Assembly: GCA_016871135.1 (NCBI GenBank)
Contig: VFZQ01000036.1
Coordinates: 1-15,429, forward strand
DNA: 15,429 bases
Direction of reading: 5' to 3'
Source: Acidobacteriota bacterium
GTDB lineage: Bacteria; Acidobacteriota; Terriglobia; Bryobacterales; Bryobacteraceae
The notes beneath the pieces were generated by a model, which was not told where the DNA came from, ran no database searches, and worked only from the letters and a program-made list of their open reading frames with translations. Each line of letters opens with the position of its first letter. Within the stretch, counting starts at the first letter, position 1. Positions 1 through 6,143 of the stretch are shown here, piece by piece. A program made the translations under genes and the position numbers.

Positions 1-72
1 GAGGCGGGGTTCTCGGCGAACGAATGCCACCAGGTGCCGAACGCGCCACAGCAGTTGATTGTAAGCAAGTAA

Positions 73-78
73 TAAGAT
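73..78 (+). promoter_or_regulatory. TAAGAT hexamer, candidate -10 element
   Basis: TAAGAT ends 8 bases before the GTG proposed as start of the DUF1592 gene. It lies inside the decamer TAATAAGATG (70-79), which recurs exactly at 14697-14706 before the small basic gene. A TTGATT at 55-60 is too close (12-base spacer) to be a normal -35. If TAAGAT is a real -10, the transcript would begin at or next to the GTG. The overlapping GGAAGG (79-84) is the competing reading, as a ribosome binding site with a very short 2-base spacer. Confidence 0.3.
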
Positions 79-86
79 GGAAGGCG

Positions 87-1982
87 GTGAGACTCGGCGT
101 ACTATTCATTGCCTTCCTTCCGCTTGGAGCCCAAACCGGCCCCGCGTATTTTCGTTCGACCGTCCTGCCCGCGCTTGAAAAAGCCAACTGCCGTGGCTGT
201 CATCACGGGGGCGGCGTGGCCGCTGGAACACGCCTGCGCTTTCCCGAAGGCGAGTTGACCGCAGAGGAGTGGAAGACCTTCGGACTTTCGCTGCACACGC
301 TCGTCAACCGCGCGAATCCTGCCAAGTCGTTGCTGCTCGACAAACCGACGCGCCGCGCTGCGCATGCCGGCGGCCTGCGAATTACCCCCGGTAGCGCCGA
401 GGAGCGGGTCGTTCAAGAGTGGATCAACTACCTCGCCGCCAACACCAAGGCCACCGATCGCTTCGTTCTCGCCGAACGCCGCGACGCCGCCAAACCCGTG
501 ATGCGGCGTTTGACTCACGCGCAATACAACAACACCGTGCGCGATCTGTTGGGCGACGACACGCGCGTCGCCGATCAATTCCCGACCGAAGATTTCGTCG
601 GCGGGTTTCGCAATCAGTTTCAATCGCAAAATGTCTCGCCGCTGCTCGCCGAGGCCTACACGACCGGCGCGGAAAAGCTGGCGAAGTCGGCGTTTCGCGG
701 CGGCGATACGCGCGGACTCGTTCCGTGCAAACCAGCCGTTGCGGGCTGCTCGCAGAAATTCATCCGCGCGTTCGGCATGAAAGCGTTCCGCCGCCCGCTG
801 CTGGACGCTGAAGCGGCGCGCTATGAGAGGTTGTGGGCCGCCGGAGGGGCGCAGATGGTGGTCGAAGGAATGCTGCAATCGCCCAACTTCCTGCTTCGCA
901 CCGAAAACGGCGCGGAGCCGTCGTGGCGGCCGTATGAAACCGCGAGCCGGCTTTCCTACGCACTTTGGAACAGCATGCCCGACGCCGAACTATTTCGCGC
1001 GGCATCGGCGGGTGAACTAAAGACTCACGAAGGAATCGAAAAGCAGGCGTGGCGCATGTTAAAGGACGCGCGGGCCCGGACGACCATCGACGAATTCGTC
1101 ACGGAATGGCTGCGCTTCGATTCGTTGCTCGGGGCCGTGAAGGAGCGCGCGTCGTTCCCGATGTACACGCCGGAGTTGGCCGTCGCGATGACCGAGGAAA
1201 CGCGCCGCATGATGGCCCATCTGGTGTGGACGAATCAGAACTTCATGCAGTTCTTCAACGCGGACTACTCCTTCGTGAGCACGACGCTGGCCCGGCTCTA
1301 CAACATGAAAGCTCCATCGGAGGAGTTCGCCCGCGCCGAGTGGCCACTGGAAAGCGAGCGTGCCGGCGTGCTCGGACAGGCGCTCTTCCTCGCGGCGACG
1401 TCGAAGCCTTCGGAAACCTCGCCGACAGCGCGCGGGCTTTTCATCCGCGAGCAGTTCCTGTGCCAGGACGTGCCACAACCGCCGCCGGGTGTGAACGCAA
1501 ATCTCCCCGTGCCGACGCGCGCCAAGCCGATGACGAATCGCGAACGCCTTGGCGTGCATCTCTCCAACGAAAGCTGCGCAAGCTGCCACACGCTCATCGA
1601 CCCGATCGGCTTCGGACTCGAGAAGTTCGACGCCGTCGGACAGCGCCGCGAGAAGCTCAAGATCACCTTCACTCCGGAGCGGAAAGAAAAGGGCGAGACC
1701 GAAACTGTGTATCTGGACTTCGATACTTCCGGCAACGTCGCCGGTCTCCCGAACGCGGCCTTCCGTTCGCCTCGCGAATTGGGTAATATTTTGGCAGGGA
1801 ACACACAATGCCAGGAGTGCATGGTGAAGCAGTTGTTCCGCTACTACCAGGGACGGCATGAGAAGGTCGGCGACGCCGCCGTCATTCGCAAATCGTTCGA
1901 GGATTTTCAAAAATCGGGCTTCCACTTTCAGGAGTTGATGGTGTCGCTGTTGAAGTGGTCGATCCTCCCGCCGGAGATGTAA
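87..1982 (+). CDS. Secreted c-type cytochrome protein, DUF1587/1592/1588/1585
   Basis: This is a 631-residue exported protein. The GTG at 87 is chosen because it puts a clean signal peptide (MRLGVLFIAFLPLGA, then Q) at the N-terminus; an ATG at 24 would only add a polar 21-residue extension. A first heme motif CRGCH lies at C35/C38/H39 and a second, CASCH, at C497/C500/H501. Between and after them come a DUF1587-like segment (about 141-205, RLTHAQYNNTVRDLLGD), DUF1592 (about 280-410, ETASRLSYALWNSMPDAE), DUF1588 (about 430-525, including the second heme site and DPIGFGLEKFD) and DUF1585 (about 550-625, CQECMVKQLFRYYQGR). Proteins of this architecture occur next to DUF1552 proteins, as here, with the next ATG directly abutting the TAA. 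Periplasmic electron transfer is implied by the heme motifs, but the reaction and substrate are unknown. Family assignment is firm; function is open. Confidence 0.93.
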   Translation: MRLGVLFIAFLPLGAQTGPAYFRSTVLPALEKANCRGCHHGGGVAAGTRLRFPEGELTAEEWKTFGLSLHTLVNRANPAKSLLLDKPTRRAAHAGGLRITPGSAEERVVQEWINYLAANTKATDRFVLAERRDAAKPVMRRLTHAQYNNTVRDLLGDDTRVADQFPTEDFVGGFRNQFQSQNVSPLLAEAYTTGAEKLAKSAFRGGDTRGLVPCKPAVAGCSQKFIRAFGMKAFRRPLLDAEAARYERLWAAGGAQMVVEGMLQSPNFLLRTENGAEPSWRPYETASRLSYALWNSMPDAELFRAASAGELKTHEGIEKQAWRMLKDARARTTIDEFVTEWLRFDSLLGAVKERASFPMYTPELAVAMTEETRRMMAHLVWTNQNFMQFFNADYSFVSTTLARLYNMKAPSEEFARAEWPLESERAGVLGQALFLAATSKPSETSPTARGLFIREQFLCQDVPQPPPGVNANLPVPTRAKPMTNRERLGVHLSNESCASCHTLIDPIGFGLEKFDAVGQRREKLKITFTPERKEKGETETVYLDFDTSGNVAGLPNAAFRSPRELGNILAGNTQCQECMVKQLFRYYQGRHEKVGDAAVIRKSFEDFQKSGFHFQELMVSLLKWSILPPEM

Positions 1983-3296
1983 ATGGCATTCGTACAGACC
2001 AAAGACAGATCGCTGGGGCGCCGCTACTTTCTGCGCAACCTTGGTGGGGTGACGATCGGCTTACCGCCGCTGGCGGCGATGTTCAACGCTAACGGCACGG
2101 CCTATGCGGCGACCAAGTCCGAGATTCCCACACGCTTTGTGCTGTGGTTCAACGGCAACGGCGTGGTCGAAAAATACTGGATTCCCGCCGAAACCGGTTC
2201 GGGCTTCACGTTGACGCCGTGTCTTGCGCCGCTGGCGCCGTTTCGCGACGATATTCACGTCATCACGGGTCTTGACAATCCCGCCGCGCGACTGCCCGGC
2301 CCAGGTAACGATCATCACCGTTCGATGGCGGCGCTGATGAGCGGCACCCAGTTCACCGGCCGAGGTTCGGGCGGGCCGTCGATCGATCAAGCGATCGCTT
2401 CGCGCGTGGGCGGCGACAGCCGTTTCCGTTCGCTGCAGATCGGAGTGTCGCAGGAATCGTTCGGCGAAAGCATTCAGCGCAATATGAGCTGGGCCGGCTA
2501 CGACCGATCCCTGCCGCCGGAAATGCTGCCCAATAAGTTGTTCGACCGTCTGTTCGGTGCACGCGACGCCGGCTGGATCAACCGGAAGAAGAGCGTTCTC
2601 GACGCGGTACGCGAAGACGCCGCCGGATTGAAGAAGGCGCTCGGCAAGGAAGACACGACACGCCTCGACGAGCACCTCTCTTCGATTCGCGACGTCGAAA
2701 AGGCGATCGCCAGCCTGCCGCCGAACTATCGCCGTATCGATCCGCCCGAAGCCGAGGGCGACATGAAAGACTGGCCCCGCATCGCGAAGTTGCAGAGCGA
2801 CCTGCTTGCGCACGCCTTCGCCAGCGGGCAAACGCGCGTGGCCTCCTACATGTTGACGAAGTGCCAAGGTCTTTCGCGATTCCCGTGGCTCGGCTACACC
2901 GCCGCGCGCCATCACGACTACACCCACCGCGATGGCAAAGCGCCGGGCTTCGATGGCCCCGACGGTCAGCGCGTGATGCGCGACATCTGCCGCTGGCACG
3001 TCGAAGAGTTTGCGTATCTGCTCGGCAAGTTGAAGTCGATCCGCGAGGGCGACGCGTCTGTGCTCGACCGCACTTCGTTGCTGTTCGTGCACGAACACGC
3101 CGAGGCCAACGATCACAAGAACAACGGCTACTCGATCATCGCCGCCGGACACGCCGGTGGGCTGAAGACGAACACACACACGCGTTCTACGGGCACGGTG
3201 AGCGACCTTTATCTCGTGGCGGCCAACAAGGCCATGGGCGCGGGGTTGAAGACGTTCCCGTCAGCCTCGCGCGAACTGCCGGAAATTTTCGCCTAG
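1983..3296 (+). CDS. Tat-exported DUF1552 family protein
   Basis: This is a 437-residue protein whose ATG directly follows the TAA of the DUF1592 gene (TAAATG), so translation is probably coupled. The N-terminus has a twin-arginine motif (R13-R14, RRYFLR), then a hydrophobic stretch and an AYA-A cleavage site near residue 40, which suggests export in folded form. The mature part matches DUF1552 as I remember it: an early TRFVLWFNGNGV strand, then HHRSMAALMSG, a GGPSIDQAIA segment, and SLQIGVSQESFGESIQR. The C-terminal half is His/Asp-rich (ARHHDYTHRDG, FVHEHAEANDHKNNGY), as expected of a metal- or phosphate-handling fold. This family accompanies DUF1592 cytochromes in Planctomycetes, Verrucomicrobia and Acidobacteriota. 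Its biochemical role is not established. It is convergent with the regulator downstream. Confidence 0.92.
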   Translation: MAFVQTKDRSLGRRYFLRNLGGVTIGLPPLAAMFNANGTAYAATKSEIPTRFVLWFNGNGVVEKYWIPAETGSGFTLTPCLAPLAPFRDDIHVITGLDNPAARLPGPGNDHHRSMAALMSGTQFTGRGSGGPSIDQAIASRVGGDSRFRSLQIGVSQESFGESIQRNMSWAGYDRSLPPEMLPNKLFDRLFGARDAGWINRKKSVLDAVREDAAGLKKALGKEDTTRLDEHLSSIRDVEKAIASLPPNYRRIDPPEAEGDMKDWPRIAKLQSDLLAHAFASGQTRVASYMLTKCQGLSRFPWLGYTAARHHDYTHRDGKAPGFDGPDGQRVMRDICRWHVEEFAYLLGKLKSIREGDASVLDRTSLLFVHEHAEANDHKNNGYSIIAAGHAGGLKTNTHTRSTGTVSDLYLVAANKAMGAGLKTFPSASRELPEIFA

Positions 3297-3328
3297 TTTT
3301 TGCGACTTTGCGCGCAACGGACCGTGGG

Positions 3329-4444
3329 CTAGATTCTTGAATCAAGATACAGCAAATCGACCGTCCTCGGCGTGAGCAGTTGATGTTTCACAAACGTCGC
3401 GTTGGCAATCGGTTTCTTCTCCAACACGCTGATCGCGAGCGGAATGATCTCGGCGCCATAGCGTTCCGGGAAATACGCTACCGTTCCGATCAGCCGCGAG
3501 CCTTTCTTGCGTAGTTCCATCCGCGCTTCCTTGATGCCGTTCTGCCCCATCGCCGCGCACAACGTCGCGGCGCCGGCTTCCTCAAACGCGCGAATTGCCG
3601 CCAGCGCGGCGACATCGTTCACTGCGCCGATCAGCGTCCGCTTCGGTTTCTTCCGCCGCAGGTGACGGCGTACGACCTCAAGAATCCGGTCGTAGTCACC
3701 CTTTGCATCCAAGTGAACGGGAGCGATCTTTTCGAGAGCGGGTATTTCGGCGCGCAAGCCGGCGAGGAATCCTCCTGTCCGTAATTGAAGAAGCGATCCG
3801 GCGATCGGCAGTTCGAGAAGCATGATCTCGTCGACTTGACCGCGCCAATTGTCGTTTGCCCAGCGGCCAAGTGCTCGCCCGCCCATGAGGCCCGCCTGAT
3901 AGTTGTTGGCGCCGAAAAACATTGCTCCGGGATGGGGAATCTCCAGAGCGATGACCGGGATGTGCGCTTCGAGAAACTTCGCCGCGATCGTCGGCGCGAC
4001 CCGCTCGTAGGTCTGGAATTCGATCACGAGATCGACTTGCTCGCGAATCAACAGGTCCGCGTTGGCCAGCGCCTTCCTGGCACTGTATTTGTTGTTGACC
4101 GTGATGAGTTGCACATGGTCGCGCCCCGCGGCCTGGCTGAGGCTCGCCGCTACGTCGCGGGCAAACTGCGAATCGGCCTGGCTGGCGAAGCCGATTCGGA
4201 AACTGCGCGGTTCCAGCGGGCGGATTCTGGTCTCATAGATTCCCTTGCCCACACGGGTCACCAACTGTCCTTCGACCAGGCTTTGCAGGAGCCGAAAGAC
4301 CGTTGTCTTGCTTAGGCCCGTGCGCTGCACGAGTGCGGACAGCGAGAGCTGTTCGGTTTCCGAATGGAACGCCCGAAGTATGCGGCAGGCGCGTTCTACG
4401 GACTGAACGCCCTCGGACTGGGGATCGGCGGAACTCAATGGCAT
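3329..4444 (-). CDS. IclR-type HTH fused to periplasmic-binding-protein-like sensor
   Basis: This is a 371-residue transcription factor. The start is set at the ATG at 4444; a TTG 27 bases upstream is possible but would add only a short polar extension. Residues about 10-70 form an IclR-like winged helix (SVERACRILRAFH, then LSALVQRTGLSKTTVFRLLQSL). The rest is not the usual IclR GAF-like effector domain. It reads as a sugar-binding-protein fold of the LacI/RbsB kind: FRIGFASQADSQFARDVAAS, a middle with VIALEIPHPGAMFFGANNYQAG (the N-N-Y-x-A-G pattern of periplasmic binding proteins), and a C-terminal IGAVNDVAALAAIRAFEEAG segment. No signal peptide is present, so it is cytoplasmic. It should bind a small ligand and control the divergent racemase-family gene and itself. 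The ligand cannot be named. Its stop is 32 bases from the convergent DUF1552 gene. Confidence 0.87.
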   Translation of the reverse strand: MPLSSADPQSEGVQSVERACRILRAFHSETEQLSLSALVQRTGLSKTTVFRLLQSLVEGQLVTRVGKGIYETRIRPLEPRSFRIGFASQADSQFARDVAASLSQAAGRDHVQLITVNNKYSARKALANADLLIREQVDLVIEFQTYERVAPTIAAKFLEAHIPVIALEIPHPGAMFFGANNYQAGLMGGRALGRWANDNWRGQVDEIMLLELPIAGSLLQLRTGGFLAGLRAEIPALEKIAPVHLDAKGDYDRILEVVRRHLRRKKPKRTLIGAVNDVAALAAIRAFEEAGAATLCAAMGQNGIKEARMELRKKGSRLIGTVAYFPERYGAEIIPLAISVLEKKPIANATFVKHQLLTPRTVDLLYLDSRI

Positions 4445-4454
4445 GGCGCGTGAA

Positions 4455-4468
4455 ATCGCTTGCGCGAT
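4455..4468. promoter_or_regulatory. Inverted repeat ATCGC-N4-GCGAT, candidate operator
   Basis: A perfect 5+5 dyad with a 4-base spacer lies 11 bases upstream of the ATG proposed for the regulator, in the regulator/racemase intergenic region. Its position would suit autoregulation. The half-sites are short, so chance occurrence in GC-rich DNA cannot be excluded. Confidence 0.25.
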
Positions 4469-4527
4469 CAAACAAAAACGGCGGCTCGCACAACGGCCAG
4501 GTTACTTGTCTGACGGATAAATTCACA

Positions 4528-4542
4528 TTCCGGCCTTCGGAA
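4528..4542. promoter_or_regulatory. Inverted repeat TTCCG-N5-CGGAA, candidate operator
   Basis: A perfect 15-bp dyad sits near the middle of the 155-bp divergent intergenic region. IclR-family regulators commonly bind palindromes of about 13-15 bp, and this has the right length and place for shared control of the regulator and the racemase-family gene. No convincing -35/-10 pair was found on either strand nearby. Assignment to this regulator is inferred from position only. Confidence 0.35.
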
Positions 4543-4599
4543 CCGCCCATTGTGCCGAGCGGCGCTGTGCGATTCTGGACTAACGTAACGGGATTATTT

Positions 4600-5277
4600 G
4601 TGAACCAGACTCTAGCGTTCATCCACACTGGGGCGATGCTCGTCCCGACTTTTGCCGATCTGGCGAAACGAGAGCTGCCTGGGGTTCGAGTCATTCACAT
4701 CCTCGATACAAGTCTGATTCAAAACACGATCGCCGCCGGACGGTTGGAAAAGAAGACGATCCGCCGGTTGATTGCCCAGGTTGCTAACGCGGTCGAAGCC
4801 GGCGCCGACGCCGTATTGGTTACCTGCTCATCGATCGGCCCGGCAGTGGAAATCGCGCGCTCCGTGTTCGACGTTCCCGTGCTCCGAATCGACGATCTGA
4901 TGGCGGAGCGCGCCGTGTCGTCGGCGGATCGCATCGGTATCATTGCGACGGTCCGTACGACGCTCGATCCGACGCTAGCTCTATTTCAACGCACCGCGCA
5001 GCGGATGGGCCGGACACCGCACATCATCGCGCACCTGTGCGAAGGCGCTTTCGAAGCGGTGCAGAACGGAGACACGGCCACCCACGACCGTCTGGTGACC
5101 GAAGGGCTCGTCGCTCTCGCGTCGCAGTCCGACGCCATCGTGATGGCCCAGGCCTCCATGGCCCGCGCAGCCGCCGAAGCGGCGAGCGCCGGGAAATTCC
5201 CTCCGATAATTACAAGCCCCTCGCTCGCGATGGAGCAAGCCCGAACGGTGCTGGATTCTCTTAATGGCCGCGGTTGA
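4600..5277 (+). CDS. Asp/Glu/hydantoin racemase family protein
   Basis: This is a 225-residue cytoplasmic protein. The open frame continues upstream to 4303, but that part is antisense to the divergent regulator. The GTG at 4600 gives the expected family length, starts directly at the first beta strand (VNQTLAFIHTGAMLVP), and has GGGA about 6 bases upstream. The first catalytic-type cysteine is C76 in VTCSSIGPAVE. At the place where classical members carry a second cysteine (GC-x-G), this protein has AQASM (Q184-M187). It is therefore either a single-cysteine subfamily member (isomerase, decarboxylase or lyase) or not a racemase. Divergence from an HTH/binding-protein regulator suggests an inducible catabolic step for a small acid. 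The substrate is unknown. It is convergent with the outer-membrane gene at 5334. Confidence 0.85.
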   Translation: MNQTLAFIHTGAMLVPTFADLAKRELPGVRVIHILDTSLIQNTIAAGRLEKKTIRRLIAQVANAVEAGADAVLVTCSSIGPAVEIARSVFDVPVLRIDDLMAERAVSSADRIGIIATVRTTLDPTLALFQRTAQRMGRTPHIIAHLCEGAFEAVQNGDTATHDRLVTEGLVALASQSDAIVMAQASMARAAAEAASAGKFPPIITSPSLAMEQARTVLDSLNGRG

Positions 5278-5333
5278 TTGAATCCGCGCGCTCATCCCTC
5301 GTTCGCCAGGTTACGGTGACGGAATCAATTTCG

Positions 5334-5930
5334 CTAGCGAAGCTGGACGAAGAAGCCGAATTCCACTTTGCCGAAGGTGTCCTTAAATTGGCCGCCGGGT
5401 TTGTAGACCTTCGCCTCGGCGCGCATGCCCACGCGCTGGTTGATGTAGTAGCGCAGTCCGCCGCCGAAGTTGACCGCCGGGTCCGTCGACGCCGTCGCGC
5501 TGAACGGGACTTGAATTCCTTCGATGTTCACATTGAAACTTCGCGCCGGCGCATGGATCATACCGACGCCAATCACGGCGTAAGGGACGACAGGGAACTC
5601 GCGTACCGGCATGCGGATGTGCACGCCGCCGTGGAAGTCGCTCAACGGAATTTTGTAGCTGATGTCGATCGGTCGCGTGAGCCCGGGAATCGTTCGGCTC
5701 TGCTTGCGGCCGATGCCTGGAAAGTAACTGTACTCGGCGTACGGCAAGATCCACTTATTCGCCGCGTACGTCACGTTCGCGCCTCCCATGACGCGGAACT
5801 CGTCGATTCCATAGCTGGCGCCGACAAAGCCTCCAACTTCATAGCTCCCGGATCGAACAACGGAACGGCTCTGGGCGAGCAGGCCAAGGCTGGCAATGCC
5901 CACGATCAATGTAGCGCGGAATAAGTTCAT
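5334..5930 (-). CDS. Small outer-membrane beta-barrel protein
   Basis: This is a 198-residue protein with a Sec signal peptide (MNLFRATLIVGIASLGLLA, then Q). The mature sequence consists of alternating polar and aromatic/hydrophobic strands typical of an eight-stranded OmpA/OmpW-like barrel: YEVGGFVGASYG, ILPYAEYSYFPG, VVPYAVIGVGM, VNFGGGLRYYINQRVGMRAEAKVY, and a final strand ending FGFFVQLR. The ATG at 5930 has AAGGA about 11 bases upstream (minus strand), rather distant but usable. It is divergent from the kinase gene across a 190-bp gap and convergent with the racemase-family gene. No enzymatic motif is visible. A structural or adhesion role in the outer membrane is inferred from the fold only. 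Confidence 0.82.
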   Translation of the reverse strand: MNLFRATLIVGIASLGLLAQSRSVVRSGSYEVGGFVGASYGIDEFRVMGGANVTYAANKWILPYAEYSYFPGIGRKQSRTIPGLTRPIDISYKIPLSDFHGGVHIRMPVREFPVVPYAVIGVGMIHAPARSFNVNIEGIQVPFSATASTDPAVNFGGGLRYYINQRVGMRAEAKVYKPGGQFKDTFGKVEFGFFVQLR

Positions 5931-6047
5931 GAATGAATGGGTTCCTTATTAGCAATAGTACGAGACGCGCCACATTCGTTACAACTTGGCGTTATAAGAC
6001 GTAGCGAAATCGGCCCGGAAAATCCATCAGTGCGCCGAGGAGGTATC

Positions 6048-6143
6048 ATGAGTCTGTCCCTTTGCCGCGCTCACGTCCAATCGGGAACACGTATCCGAAC
6101 GCCCGCCCGAGGTGTGTCTAGTGGAGCGTATCGGCAAGTATGA
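6048..6143 (+). CDS. Possible 31-codon leader ORF overlapping the kinase start
   Basis: A strong Shine-Dalgarno sequence, GAGGAGGT (6037-6044), stands 3-4 bases before an ATG at 6048, which opens a 31-codon frame ending TGA at 6141-6143. The peptide (MSLSLCRAHVQ...) resembles no known family and has no signal peptide. It overlaps the kinase gene by 23 bases in another frame, so ribosomes terminating on it would pass the kinase GTG at 6121. It could be a translational-coupling leader peptide, or the ribosome-binding sequence may be fortuitous. The evidence is the SD and the position only. Confidence 0.35.
   Translation: MSLSLCRAHVQSGTRIRTPARGVSSGAYRQV
6109..6112 (+). promoter_or_regulatory. 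Ribosome binding site deciding the kinase start
   Basis: GAGG lies 8 bases before the GTG at 6121. The alternative GTG at 6112 overlaps this site, so it is less likely to be the true start. The 6121 start puts the kinase glycine loop at residue 14, as is common in bacterial Ser/Thr kinases. Confidence 0.55.

Noticed and set aside
102..878. Long minus-strand open frame antisense to the DUF1592 gene
   Set aside because: It is the GC-rich antisense shadow of a gene with clear heme and domain motifs, and its translation has low-complexity Arg/Gly/Ala composition.
1059..1925. Minus-strand open frame of 288 codons
   Set aside because: It is antisense to the DUF1592 gene and has no recognisable domain or start context.
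2061..3179. Minus-strand open frame of 372 codons
   Set aside because: It is a mirror of the DUF1552 coding sequence, and stop-free antisense frames are common at this GC content.
3297..3328. Possible terminator between the convergent DUF1552 and regulator genes (TTGCGCGCAA palindrome, T-run)
   Set aside because: The T-run precedes rather than follows the dyad, and the stem has no loop.
4303..4599. N-terminal extension of the racemase-family frame
   Set aside because: It overlaps the divergent regulator in antisense, shows no family similarity, and the GTG at 4600 gives the proper N-terminus and length.
5278..5333. Imperfect inverted repeat ATTGAATCC / GGAATCAAT in the convergent gap
   Set aside because: The arms are about 40 bases apart with one mismatch and there is no T-tract; chance is the simpler explanation.
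5937..6047. Upstream part of the short frame ending at 6143
   Set aside because: Only the segment after the strong ribosome binding site (from 6048) has start evidence.
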